DNA from: Tipula vernalis
Taxonomy: Eukaryota > Arthropoda > Insecta > Diptera > Tipulidae
DNA length: 64,000 bases
Assembly (NCBI GenBank): GCA_958295665.1
Contig: OY282560.1
Coordinates: forward strand, 190,714,061-190,778,060
Direction of reading: 5' to 3'
The notes under the pieces are model-generated. The model was given only the letters and a program-made list of their open reading frames with translations, searched no databases and was not told the origin of the DNA. Position 1 is the stretch's first letter, and every line of letters starts with the position of its first letter. This document shows positions 1 through 10,500 of the stretch, one piece after another. Both the position numbers and the translations under genes were made by a program.

Positions 1-119
1 TATGGCACTCGAGAGCAAAGAGATATTATCCACTCGGGATATTGTCCCACTCGGCTATCGCCTCGTGGGACAAACTTATCCCTCATTGATAATATCTCGT
101 TTTGCTCACTAGTACCATA
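1..119. repeat. Imperfect palindrome (hairpin) of about 119 bp
   Basis: The left arm (1-55) and right arm (61-119) are reverse complements over nearly their whole length with a few mismatches and 2-bp gaps, separated by a 5-bp loop. Matching blocks include TATGG...CCATA at the outer ends, GAGATATTATC with GATAATATCTC, and TTGTCCCAC with GTGGGACAA near the loop. It has no reading frame. It could be a foldback MITE or an end fragment of a larger repeat. The window begins inside or exactly at its edge, so the true outer limit is unknown. Confidence 0.75.
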
Positions 120-359
120 AATAACTATTAAAGCAAAAATTTGGTGTAGTAGGTTAATAGTACATAAGGAAGTTTAATGCAGTGGTGTCACAACTCTTTT
201 TGCAATTAGACTAGTTGAGTTGTTTGGAAAAAACATTTTTAATTTATGTTGCCGATATTACCACGGTAACACCACTTTGGGTAATATTACCTAAAATTAC
301 CTATTTTACCGGTAATATTACCACCGAGAATATAGTATTACCGTTTACATCACTACATA

Positions 360-1305
360 TATCTGTCACTTGTGCTAAAGCACTTAAGTTGCTTGGCTTT
401 ATCTTTCGACGTGGGAAAGAGTTTCGTGATCCTTATGTTTTTATCACGTTATATAAAAGTTTAGTTCGTAGTTCTTTGGAATACTGTAGTCAGATTTTGT
501 GTCCCTATTATGAAACTTACAAAGTCGAAATTAAGAGGGTACAGAAGAAATTTATCATTTTTTTAATGTACAAGTGTATACCGTTTAGTAGTCGTATTAG
601 TTACAAAGTCAGTCGTTTGATTCCAGAAGATTGCTGTTTGATGATATATTTCTTTATAAATTAATTAATAACCTGTGTGAGGCATCTTCATTATCTTGTC
701 CTTATTTTTTTGCACCATTTCACAGAGTTAGAAATGCAATGTTGTTTCTTCCTTCTTTCTCAAGGACTAATCTTGGCTTTGCAAACCCATTATCCAGGTT
801 GCAGTCAAATTATAATGAGTGTTTTCTTGAATGTGATTTATTCCTATATTCTTTTAAAAGTTTTAGACGTATGGTCCTTTGTTTTATTCAATCGTTTAGT
901 GCTTGATTGAATTTGGTAGTTGATGTCCTATATGTATTTGTGGGTGTGTATACATATGCAAGAATTGCCGTATTTGTTTTATTTTTTTTTTTGCTATTGT
1001 ATACCCAGCCATTCTTATCTTGTGTGTAAGCTGATATTTACTAAACATGCATTGTGTTGTCTACTTAGTTTTTAATTTTATTTGTTTATTATTGAACACT
1101 ATTTCACAGTGGTTATTTAACTATTGAATTACTTGCTATCTATATTTTGAATTTGAATTTCTTAATTTTATTATTATTATTATTGTTATTAGTAGTACTA
1201 TTTTATTTTTAGCTAAGATTTTTTTTTTGTATACTATTTAGGGGCAGTGTGTAATTGGACTTTTGTCCGTTCGCTGTCCAATTTTGGAAAAAAATAAAAT
1301 AAAAT
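360..1305 (+). pseudogene. 3' end of a CR1-like non-LTR retrotransposon (RT C-terminus plus 3' UTR)
   Basis: Reading from about 360 gives the segment after the reverse transcriptase catalytic core: LLGFIFRRGKEF, then LYKSLVRSSLEYCSQ and a VQKKF motif. This order (GFi.R, Ly.sLVRs.LEY, vQkkF) is typical of CR1/Jockey-type polymerase C-termini. Near 640 the frame shifts and the family pattern continues (FLYKLINN, then RTNLGFANPLSRL and a DLF.YSFKSF-like end), stopping at 906. The tail to 1305 is a 3' UTR ending in an A-rich run preceded by a small stem-loop (1254-1282). Catalytic RT and endonuclease are absent, so the copy is 5'-truncated and frameshifted. The clade assignment is inference. Confidence 0.7.
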
Positions 1306-3339
1306 CAACAAATTTTATAATTTTTTTATCGAACATAGGCGAAATATCAAGAGACCATTTGGACAGGGATCTGTTCATTAGCCAAATATCTAGATTCTAA
1401 TAATACTAGGTATGTTCGCTAAGCTGGCCCACCTACTATGTCAAATTTACCTAGTCAAATATACCAATTTACAAAAAAATTACTTAACGGTATAAAAAGT
1501 AGGTACCCTTAAGCATTATTCTCTTGAAATTTGGATTAATTTATCATTTTAATACCTAATCAATTTATAATTAACTGTACTAAATAATTAATTATAAAAT
1601 AAAACAAATGCCAAAGCACGTACATAATATTATGTATTGTCAACATAATTATCCAATATTAGAGAACGTCAACATCCTCCACCCCAAATAAAAAATAATA
1701 ATTTTTATTACTTAGTTGAATTCGTTTTTGTTACCAAATTTGACATTATTAATTTGTTAAAATTTTGGTAATGACATGAAAAATTATTTTCCATAGTACT
1801 CGTATAAAAAAAAATGTTTCTTGTTTTTTTTTTTTTAATTTATCTAAAATGATTTGTGCGTTGTTGTGTGTTGTTAGGGATGATAATAATATTAATAATG
1901 ATTCTGCTGTTCCTTTATTTCATTTTTTAAGATAATTGGATATTTTAAGTAATACAAAGCTTCTTAACAAAAAAAAATTATTTTTGTTTAATTTACTGAA
2001 CCAGAAAAAAAGGTAATTTATAAAATTACGGCAAGTGTGTCAGACCATATGGTGTGTGGTGTGTAACGAATAAGAAGGTTGGTAACAAATTTATTGGAGG
2101 TATGGTTTTTTTTATTTTTGTAGTTATGTAGTTCGTTTAGGGCTTAAGTCGAAAAAAAAAAACTTAGAGGGTAGGAAATTTCTATACACACGCCCTTATT
2201 GATTGGTAATTTTTAGTTGCTTATTTATAAGAATGGGGTGTCTGCTTATCATATACAAAAAAAAAATCCTATACCAGTAAAATTCTAAATAACCGGAAGT
2301 ATTTAAAATGTTTTTATTTTTCGATGGGTTTTTCGGGTATAACGGAATCGAGAACAGAATAATTTTTCCTGTAATCACTTTTATTTCAACTGTAATTGTA
2401 TATTTTAAATTATCCAGCAATGGTTATATGTTTTTTTTAATCCGTTCAGCCACAATGGCTTGTAATTAGCTTGCTACAAAATCATAGTCATGCGATAAAG
2501 GACACTCGACAGGGTTTTTTAACATGAATAACGTTTTGTTTCTTTATTTCTTTTCCGTTCCTTGTTGTTCAGCTTTTCGCTTTTGTTTTTAATTTTCCAA
2601 ACGAGAATACAAAACAAAAAAAAAAAAACTTTTCAAGTAAAAACTTTCGGAAAACTATAATTATTGTTTTAGCAAAAAAAAAAAATTCTTTTAATCGTTT
2701 TTCAGTGTATAAGAAATTTTCTTATGTTTTTCATTTATCATATATTATTGCACAGTACTGAAAGCTCACAAATCATTTTTGCTGCAAACAAAATAATTTC
2801 ATTGTTTTTATGTTTCCTTCTGGATTTTTATTTTAAGAATAATTTTCCAAGAAATTAAGTTTCTTTTAAAATTTTTTAATACTGTCGTATTATTTTTGGA
2901 CAGTTAACAAAAAAAGTTTTTGTTGCTCATACTGTAAATGCAATAGGATATAATTAAACTGTTTTTTTTTTTGTGCCAGCAAAGTTGTTTGAAAGCTTTT
3001 TGTTAAAATGAATATTGTTGAAGTATTTTATGTATTGTACAATTTGGCATTAATGGAAATAATAAATTATTTCGTGAATTTTCCAAGAATGTTAAGAGAA
3101 TTACACATGTTAAAGATTCATAACAACTGAATACAGCCCTAAACAAAATCTTATTTTTGCCATACTGTAATTTAGATAATACCTTATGTACTAAGTTATA
3201 TTACCTATGTATAAATAATTTGTTTTGTATTCGTGAGAATTATTCAGGTATTCTAATTGATATTGTTACTCTCGAGTGCAAATTGCTATTTTTGTATTAA
3301 AATAAATTGATTCTGCTTCTGTTAGTCAAACTGAAATAA
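1306..3339. other. AT-rich stretch without supported genes
   Basis: Very AT-rich with many A or T homopolymers of 8-12 bases. The only open frames are short and low-complexity. Nothing resembling a conserved domain, RNA gene or long repeat was seen. Sequence near 3240-3340 could be an LTR of the neighbouring Gypsy element, but a second LTR is not visible in the window, so this is not called. Confidence 0.5.
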
Positions 3340-3467
3340 ACATTTATAACAGTGGGTACTGGCCGATAAGGTGTAATACGTTCCTTTTTTTTTTTTTTTT
3401 AATTAATAAAATAAACTCAAGAACTTTTTTTTTTATTAAATTTTTTTTTATTACATTACAAAACATG

Positions 3468-4508
3468 TCAGACTTCCTCTGTGGTAGTTGGCATGGTTGA
3501 AGCATCACTTTCTTCGCTCTCACCCAATACATCCTTAATGTTTGTCACTTCGTGATTCAATTTCGTAAAACTTTCAAACTCTTCGTTATCCCTTGAATTA
3601 AATTGAAGGGTTTCATCCGTTACATGGGAACCCTCTATCAACGGCGTAGAACTACAACTTCCATTTGTAGAGGTATCAGTGATTTCGTTGATAGCAGTAT
3701 CTCCTGTTCTCAGGTGAGAAGTGGGAGGACAACCTCGCTTTCGAATAGGACGACGAATCGGATTATGAGAATCACCTACATACGGAGTAAGGTGAGAGAA
3801 ATGGTAGGTACCTACATAATCATTATTAACTGTTTCAATCTCACATGAGGTAGACCATTTGAATGAGCGAACTCTATATGGGCCATCACGCTTAGGAACA
3901 AATTTAGCAGTTACACCCTTTTGGCTATCACTAAGTAATTGTGTCTTTACCAGGACCAAATCTCCAGTTTTTAGTTTATGAGATCGACGTTTCATGTCCG
4001 CATAATATTTCCATCCATCCTGACGAATTTCGTGTGTTTCTCGAGCATTTTTTATAACGTTGTCCATTTGCAATAAAAACGGACTAATTTGTGGTATGAA
4101 ATTGTCATCACTAATAATGGGTCGGGTGTCATGCAACACATCCGAAATGTTTCTTATTTCTCGACCAAAGGTCACGTATGCGGGAGTATATCCGACAGTT
4201 TCCGAGATTGTTGAATTTAATGAAAACCGTATTGCTGGAAGAAAATTGGGCCAGGATCCATGGTTGCCTTGAACTAAGATAGCTAATTTTGTTTTTATAT
4301 CACGATTTCACCGCTCGACAGGATTTGCTTGAGGATGATATTTTGGAGTAAGGTTTTGGTTTATACCAAAGAAATCTGAAACTTGTTGCATCATTTGACT
4401 GACAAACTGAGTTCCGTTATCTGAAATTAATCTGCGAGGCACTCCGAATCGTAAAAACCATTCATTTATCAGCACCTTAGCAACACTCTCAGCATTCGCA
4501 TTCTTCAA
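3468..4508 (-). pseudogene. Gypsy integrase: catalytic C-half and GPY/F domain
   Basis: The upstream piece (4508-4308) contains the second and third catalytic motifs of a retroviral-type integrase: LISDNGTQF and YHPQANPVER (D and E of the D,D-35-E triad). A TGA at about 4308-4310 follows VER, where family members read through. The same frame then continues uninterrupted to 3468. It carries a TFGREIRN motif, a KTGDLVLVK segment, and a GPYRV motif (GPY/F module) with a HFSHLTPY block. The final roughly 90 residues are acidic and Ser/Thr-rich. One nonsense codon is thus the only break in this half. The first catalytic Asp is lost to a deletion (see the next piece). Confidence 0.85.
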
Positions 4509-4922
4509 AGGGAAAAGTTAACCGGTAGTAATTGGAGGATATCTTTTTAAATGTTGGTTCAATACCTATATGTTCAGCAGTTAAATCACTATGACAAGAT
4601 TTCAAAATCTCTAATTGCGATTGAGTGGGGATAACCAATTGAGGTTCATCTGAATCTGAATCCGGATTATAGCGATGCAATACGCCCCCTTCTACCAGGT
4701 AGCCTCTATCGATCCAGATAGTTAAATTAGGGTCTTCAGGTGTTTCGAAACTTGTAATAATTTTATTGAGAGCTTCGTCTTCAAGTTGAGATTGACGAAT
4801 CACTCTAGAACCTTTTTGTGGGACATCAATTTGAATTGAGCATATGCCACATGTGGAATTATCCTCGCATGAAGGCCGAGATAGCATATCAGCTACCACA
4901 TTCGCTTTACCAGGCGTATATA
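4509..4922 (-). pseudogene. Gypsy RNase H tail and integrase zinc-binding N-terminus
   Basis: This begins with YTPGKANVVADMLSRP, the conserved end of the RNase H/connection region. It runs into an integrase H2C2-type N-terminal segment with histidines in CHSDLTAEHIG and ISSNYYR. The zinc domain's cysteine pair and the following first catalytic Asp region are absent. After YYRLTF the sequence jumps to a block that normally lies about 90 residues further on (KNANAESVAKVLINEWF), also with a shift of frame. That indicates an internal deletion of roughly 270-300 bp inside the integrase gene at about 4505-4530. Family knowledge sets the expected spacing; the deletion is inferred from it. Confidence 0.8.
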
Positions 4923-5442
4923 GTTGCCTTAGACTTTCACGTCGTCGGTTTTATATATTTTATTTTCTGCAATTTTTTCTTTTTTAATTTAAATTTTCAA
5001 ATTTGAGAGAATAAAATTCCCCGAGTGGACCAAAGCAATAGTGGCGGCGTGGAAATATTAATATTACCTTGTGTTATTTGTTGTATGGCAAAATGGGTTC
5101 AGTATTGGCAGTGGATGGTTCAGCAAGAAACAATAGCAGCAGCCACAGCTCCATTCAGTGAGAGTTGCGAAAAATGGTAGCCGTCAGCCGTAGATCACTG
5201 AAGTGCCAGTAGAAGGTCTGCAATTATGCCTTAAATCCTTAAATCCAGAGTTAGCTGAGCTATCAGGACATGGCTATTACATCTTATTACACTATAAAGC
5301 TACTCATACCTCATATTGCAGAATCTGCTATAAATGAGCTATATAGCTCAAAGTGGATTGTATAAGTGGGATCGGTATTGGTGTACTAATCAAATTTGTT
5401 GGCAACTAGTAAATAAATAAATAAAATAAATAAATAAATAAA
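4923..5442 (+). mobile_element. 520-bp SINE/non-LTR-like insertion with (TAAA)n tail and TATATA duplication
   Basis: This segment interrupts the Gypsy reading frame exactly between the residues ...KIIY and YTPGK. The six bases TATATA occur immediately before (4917-4922) and after (5443-5448), and removing one copy plus the insert restores continuity of the surrounding frame, so this is a target-site duplication. The insert ends in a (TAAA)n tract (about 5409-5442), as expected for reverse-transcribed insertions. Its body has no long frame. It also carries TAGTTGCC at its left edge and GGCAACTA just before the tail, an inverted octamer. It may be a SINE, a truncated 3' UTR of a non-LTR element, or less likely a MITE. 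Confidence 0.7.
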
Positions 5443-6280
5443 TATATATTATTTTGATATTATGAGATGGGATTAATAGGACCCATCGAGCGAGACGTCC
5501 TGAAGGACTTCGTAGGGACATAAGCCACTTAAGAGCCTGGTGGTCCGTACTTACTTCAACTTCTGAACCATCAATATATCCTCTAAATTTTTTTAGTGCC
5601 CATATAACTGCTAACGCTTCCCTTTCGGTGGTATTATAATTACGTTCCGCCGAGGAGAGTAAACGGCTTGCATACTCGATTGGTCTCTCATCTGGGCCTA
5701 CACCTTGGAGGAGAACGGCACCCAGAGCGTAATTCGAAGCGTCTGTGCGAAGTATAAATGGTTGTGTTTCATCAATCTGTTTTAAAATCGGAGCAGTTAC
5801 TAAAAGATCTTTAAGTGTTTGAAACGCAATACTATGTTGGTCTGTCCATTTCCATTTGGATGCCTTTCGAGTTAACTCGCTCAATGGTCTATAAATATTG
5901 GCGAAATTTGGGACGAATTTACGATACCAACTACACGTCTGGAGAAAACTCTTAAGGTGGCAGATATTCTTTGGTAGAGGCATATTCTTAATTGCGCTGA
6001 CTTTTCCTGGGTTGACTTTGATACCTGTGGTAGTTATTAGGTGTCCCAAATATTTAACTTCATTTTTAAAAAAACAACACTTATCTCGATTGGCAACCAA
6101 ATTATACTGTTTTAAATGCTCGAAAACGCGTTTCAAATCATTATAGTGTTGTTCAAAGGTTTTCGATAAAACAATTATATCGTCTAGATACGCCAGAATT
6201 GTGATATCAGGTAACCCCGATTTGAATCGATTTATTAGCCTCTGAAAGGTTGCAGGTGCGCTTTTTAAGCCAAAAGGCAT
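5443..6280 (-). pseudogene. Gypsy reverse transcriptase palm/thumb and RNase H
   Basis: Starting at MPFGLKSAPATFQ (RT motif), this piece holds the catalytic YLDD box at residues 31-34. It continues with the thumb (GHLITTTGIKVNPGK) and the SFLQTCSWYRKF connection. RNase H follows, with TDASNYALGAVL (first Asp), TEREALAVIWALKKF (Glu) and STDHQALKWL (Asp). All residues needed for RT and RNase H chemistry are visible here. The frame is lost upstream by a 2-bp AT duplication near 6281-6300 and ends at the foreign insertion. Reading beyond 5443 gives only low-complexity residues from the TAAA tail. Confidence 0.9.
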
Positions 6281-6890
6281 TCTTTTAAAACGATATATAG
6301 GCCAAATAAGGTAACAAATGCAGTTTTGTCACGATCAGCTTCAGCAACAGGCACCTGCTAATAACCGGATTTCAAATCAATGGTGGACATATATACAGTT
6401 TCTTTAGCTAATTGTAAAAGGTCATCAATTTGAGGCATAGGGTATTTGTCAGCCACTGTGATCGCGTTTAACTTTCTATAGTCAATACATACTCGAAACG
6501 ACTTATCTGGTTTAGGTACCAGCACAACCGGAGCCGCCAAAGGTAACTCACATTCCTCCACGACACCATCTTGTAGCATCTTATCTATTTCGGTCTTTAA
6601 AATATTTTGCTTTTCGCTGTTCAATCTATATGGAGGAACTGCAATTGGAGTACAATTAGGATTATCTAAAACAATACGATGTTCGGCGAACGAAGTAGGT
6701 TCTCCCCCTAGCGTGAAAATCGCCGAATGTTCATTAAGCAAACTATTTACTTTAATTTTTTCATCAACAGATAATTGTAATCCTTCATTGCCTAAAAGCA
6801 TTTGTAATGAAAAAACATCGACCAATTTTCGAGGAGGATCATGTTCATAAATCATTTCGAACCAATTTTCCGAGTCAGCAAATTTCCATT
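6281..6890 (-). pseudogene. Gypsy reverse transcriptase, N-terminal part
   Basis: The frame from 6855 to 6358 carries the RT fingers: an EHRIVL-type start, GVVEECELPLAAPVVLVPK, then FRVCIDYRKLNAIT and STIDLKSGY, which contains the first catalytic Asp. A TAG follows directly after GY, where the family normally has an aromatic or His residue. The frame then runs on (QVPVAEADRDKTAF) until the 2-bp shift near 6290. Upstream of 6855 coding similarity fades, and the plus-strand BEL element begins at about 6890, so the protease and gag regions of this Gypsy are missing. Confidence 0.85.
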
Positions 6891-7335
6891 TTGAATTGGA
6901 AAAATCTAAGACTAATTGGGCTGCTGTTATGAAATCTATACCAAAAACATTCGATGAGTTGCTTGTTTTCTTGAACCGTCGTTGTCAAACGTTGTACAGT
7001 TACAATCAATCGTCAGGAGAAACAACAGTTACACGTAATCAAAGGTCTCAGCTGTTACTTCCACGAACTAGATCCACTGCAATGTTCGCTTTGCCAAAAT
7101 ATAAATGTTTTTTCTGCAACAAGCAGGGTCACAGCATATTTCGTTGCAACATATCTTTAACGTTATCAATAACAGATCGGCAAAAAGGAAGTAGGCCGAC
7201 TAGGGCTATGCAATAACTGTTTAAAGCCAAACCATCAAGTCAAGGACTGTCCGATAACCGAGAAATGTCGCAAACGCAATTTAAATCATCACACATTGAT
7301 TTATCCGGAATTCTTATCTACCACTTTAAATGAGA
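6890..7335 (+). pseudogene. BEL gag C-terminus with zinc knuckles
   Basis: An N-terminal stretch with FDELLVFLNRRCQTL matches the end of the BEL gag helical region. A CCHC knuckle follows, CFFCNKQGHSIFRC (C-x2-C-x4-H-x4-C). After a frame change near 7160-7200 a second knuckle is visible, CNNCLKPNHQVKDC. A third, usually C-x2-C...HHTL, is damaged: it reads CRKRNLNHHTL, with the second Cys replaced by Arg. The role in an intact element would be RNA packaging by Gag. The upstream capsid part is absent. Confidence 0.8.
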
Positions 7336-7479
7336 AACAAAAGCAGATAGCTTTCTCTACAGGTTCATCATCTTTGTCAGCTAATGCAACTGTAAAAACT
7401 TCTACAAAGTCAATGGGTTTTGTGGTACTCTCAACTGATATAGTGTACGTTCGGAATGATAAAGGCACACCAATTCCAT

Positions 7480-7835
7480 GAAGGCCATTACTCGATTCTG
7501 GTTCGCAGCTCCACTTCTTGACAAAGGCCTTTGCTACACAATTAGAGGTTAAGAAGGTCAAATTGCATGCTCACATTGGTGGTATAGGAGACGCGTCAGT
7601 TACGAGTCGTAATTCCAGCATCATAACACTTCAATCTAGAATTAATGGTTATTCTACTGACATCACGGTTCATATTCTTACAAAGATAACCGATCTACAA
7701 CCATCAGTGGAGTTAAAGTGCAGCCCATCGGAAATACCACAATATCTACAATTGGCGGACCCTCAATTTCATATTCCGCAAAAAATCGATATGCTCATTG
7801 AAGCTGAGCTGATGAGCTGTTCTAGGAATTACTAA
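7480..7835 (+). pseudogene. BEL aspartic protease region
   Basis: Reading through about 7490-7560 gives LLDSGSQLHFLTKAFA, with the DSG active-site triad of retroviral-type aspartic proteases. The plus-strand frame from 7518 continues the domain (KVKLHAHIGGIGDASV, then a long hydrophobic segment ending in PQKIDMLI) to a stop at 7835. In BEL elements this protease processes the Gag-Pol product. The upstream frame contains a stop just before DSG (after a CCATGA near 7480), so the domain is separated from gag here. Confidence 0.75.
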
Positions 7836-8448
7836 CAGTTGGCCAGATCAGATTAGGCGATGGTGTCCCACTTCTCCAAAACACTCTGTTAGGATGGATT
7901 ATCTCTGGAAAAATTATAGATACATGTGCAAAAAATTTCTGCAATTTAAGTACAACCAAGGAACTAACCTTAGAGACTGTTCTACAAAAGTTTTGGCAAT
8001 TAGAAACAGTGGAACCTACAGATGAGGCCTACACATTATCCGAGCAAATGCGTGAAGAGAATTTGGTTCAAACACATAAACGCGATGATCACGGCCGATT
8101 TATTGTCAAACTGCCATTTAAAGAATCACCAATCTCATTGGGGAACTCACAAGTTATGGGCACAAAGCGATATTGTAGTTTGGAGAGGAAACCAGCTGGG
8201 AATGCTGATATTAGTCACCAGTGTCGTGAATTTATTGACGAATATTTAAGTTTAGGCCATATGGAATCGTTTAAAGCTGAAGACATAGATAATGATTACT
8301 ACTACCTCCCACACCATTGCGTTTTGAAGCCAAACAGCTCACTACTAGACTGCGAGTAGTATTTGATGGGTCGGGAAGACATCTTCTTGCAAATCGTTGA
8401 ATGGCATACTGCTGGTGGGAGCGATTGTGCAAAACATGCTGTTTAGTA
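7836..8448 (+). pseudogene. BEL pol segment between protease and RT
   Basis: The frame 8009-8359 matches the conserved BEL block upstream of RT: YTLSEQMREENLV, RFIVKLPFKESPISLGNS, then EYLSLGHMESF and YYLPHHCVLKP. The LPHH.V.KP motif is highly diagnostic of BEL/Pao. The frame ends at a stop soon after LKPNSS, and fragments of the RT start (the LLVGAIVQ-like region near 8400-8440) follow in other frames. Catalytic RT motif A was not found intact; the 8449 duplication boundary lies where it would be expected. Confidence 0.75.
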
Positions 8449-8475
8449 TTATTATAAAATTCCGGTCACATATCT

Positions 8476-9010
8476 ATGTTTTTAGTGCTGATATATCTAG
8501 GATGTGTAGCACACGAAGACACAAAATATCAATCTATTCTATGGCGAAATAAATGTAGTGACATTATTCAATCTTTTAGGCCTCAAACTGTAAAATACGG
8601 AACGAGCTCCACACCTTTTCTGGCCACCAGGTGCCTCAAACAACTGGCGATCGATGAAGCATCAAACTTTCCACTTGCCAGCAAAGCTGTTATGTCAGAT
8701 AAGTATTTCGATGATATATTATCTGGATCGAACTCAAAAGAGGGGCTTATGAAGTTGCAACATGAAGTTATTAAAATGTTAGGTACGGCTGGTATGTCAC
8801 TTAAAAAATGGTGCTCGAATGAGCCTGATGTTCTACTAAAGGTGTTAGATATACGGATCGTGAACAGGTTCTTCATCTGAATGACTCTACTTTCGTTAAA
8901 CTTTAGGCATGTATTGGCAACCAGATGTGGATATGTTTCATTTCCGAATTTTTGATCCTCTAGGACTTGTATCACCAGTTATCACTGTGGGAAAAATCTT
9001 CATGCAAAAC
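8476..9010 (+). pseudogene. BEL reverse transcriptase fragment (copy 1)
   Basis: The frame 8476-8880 includes KYGTSSTPFLATRCLKQLA (BEL RT motif), KYFDDILSG, which is the catalytic YxDD box with Phe in the second position, and GMSLKKWCSN. A shifted frame then reads GMYWQPDVDMFHFRIFDPLGLVSPV-like residues (about 8905-8985), the connection domain. Motif A and much of the fingers are missing or out of frame, so no active enzyme is possible. A minus-strand open frame over the same bases is a shadow. Confidence 0.8.
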
Positions 9011-9690
9011 CTTTGGGAGCTAAAACAAGATTGAGATGCCTCTTTGCCTCAAGAACTTCACACCAAATGGACGACATATCGAGCTGAGCTTTCGAAATTA
9101 AACTTACTTCAAGTAAAACGTCATCTGTTTGCAAAAGACTCACCAGACGAAGTAGAATTACACGGTTTCGCCGATGCCAGCGAGTCTGCTTATGGAGCGG
9201 CCATCTACACTCGTAGTATTAACAAAAATGGTGATGTTATTGTATCATTACTGTATTCTAAGTCTCGCGTAGCTCCTCTACGAAAGACGACCATTCCGTT
9301 TAGAACGTTGTGCTGCTCATCTGTTAGCCATTCTAGTTAGCCGAATCCTTCCGATCCTGAACGTCAAGGTCAGTCACACTATATATTGGACCGATTCTGC
9401 AATCATTTTGTACTGGATCAAGTTTCTGGTGCCTAGTTGGAAACCGTTCGTCTCAAATCGTGTGGCAGAAATTCAGCAGCTTAAAGACATCGATAACTGG
9501 AATCATGTAGAATGAAAATTGAATCCAGCAGACAGTGTTTCACGTTGTCTCATGCCTAGAGAATTTCTACAATCTATATTGTGGTTCAATGGACCTGCGT
9601 TTTTATCATTGCCAGATAAATGTAAATCACCAGCGCAAGTCGAATCATATAATGACGTACCCGAGCTGCGAAAGTACAAGGCTGCAGATC
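9011..9690 (+). pseudogene. BEL RNase H fragment (copy 1)
   Basis: LHGFADASESAYGAAIY (first RNase H Asp) and SLLYSKSRVAPLRKTTIP are visible in 9044-9340. They are followed in another frame by the YWTDSAIILYWI-like block near 9385-9425. After a further break, NPADSVSRCLMPREF (the BEL NPAD.~SRG.p motif) and WFNGPAFL occur in 9519-9620. The linear order matches BEL RNase H and its tether. At least two frame changes and one stop (TGA at about 9513-9515) interrupt it. Confidence 0.8.
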
Positions 9691-10500
9691 GTTGCGTAAC
9701 GTCATTACTTATGTTAACTGGTTTATTAATAATGCGAGACCAGTGAGAAATAGCAACGAATGCAGGTCCGGCCCCTTGTCATCCAATGAACTCAACATGT
9801 CCATGCTATTGATTGCCAGGATAATACAACGGAGAGCATTCGGGAATGAAATCGTTGATCTGCAGAAGGGACATCCCATTTCACGAAAGAGTCGTCTTAT
9901 TTCCCTTTCTCCATTCCTAGACGACAAAAATATTATTCGTGTTGGTAGTCGCCTTAATAAGTCTAATTTGTCCTATACATCCAAACATCCTATCCTACTC
10001 CCTCCCGAACATCCATATACTTACAATCTCCTGTATTTTTATCATTATAGATATTTGCATTTAGCCCACAAACAATGTTAGCCGCCGTCCGTGAGGAATA
10101 TTGGTCACTTAATGGAAGACGTCTCGCTTCAAAAGCCTTTCGACACTGTTTCCGATGTTTTCGATTAAGGGCGAAATCAAGACAACAAATGATGGGTAAT
10201 CTGCCAGCACTACGAACAATCATTGCCCCCCCCCCCATTTACTTCAACTGGATTGGATTTCTGTGGATCGATTTCCATTCACTACAAACTACTACTTGGC
10301 ATTTTCAGCCCCCCGCTACTCCACATTTTGGTGGACTCCATGAAGCCGCAGTAAAGTCCAGTAAATTATTATTAAAAAGGACAATTGGCGATGCATCATT
10401 GACCTTTGAGGAGATAAACACGGTCATTAAGCAAATTAAAGCAATCCTAGAAGATCTTCAGCCACTTATACCAAACCATTTCCTGATTTGACGTCGTCTC
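9691..10500 (+). pseudogene. BEL integrase, core internally deleted (copy 1)
   Basis: From 9692 the frame reads through HPILLPPEHPYT and YHYRYLHLAHKQ, the H2C2 zinc-binding N-terminus. It continues in 10075-10260 with YWSLNGRRLASKAFRHC and C..C residues. The core starts after the poly-C run with the DFCGSISIHYK-like first-Asp motif in another frame, then jumps to PPATPHFGGLHEAAVKSSK, which carries the third-motif Glu. The stretch that should hold the second catalytic Asp is missing, a deletion of roughly 100 codons. The poly-C length difference between copies alters only the frame here. Confidence 0.75.

Larger units (their letters stand above)
3340..6890 (-). mobile_element. Ty3/Gypsy LTR retrotransposon remnant (pol region)
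   Basis: On the minus strand the order is RT, RNase H, integrase zinc-binding segment, integrase catalytic C-half and GPY/F-type C-terminal domain, which is the Ty3/Gypsy pol order. The element is inactive: nonsense codons, a frameshift in RT, a 520-bp foreign insertion after RNase H and an internal deletion of the integrase core. After the pol stop on the minus strand there is an A-rich tract with GG (around 3384-3400), a possible polypurine tract followed by a possible LTR start. Gag, protease and the 5' LTR are missing; the element ends abruptly against a plus-strand BEL element at about 6890. Confidence 0.85.

Noticed and set aside
3100..3360. Gypsy 3' LTR
   Set aside because: A TG start after an A-rich tract on minus is suggestive, but no matching 5' LTR or CA end is visible.
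8583..8975. Minus-strand 130-residue open frame (repeated at 10809-11201)
   Set aside because: It lies exactly opposite the BEL reverse transcriptase and shows no motif of its own; a shadow frame duplicated with the unit.
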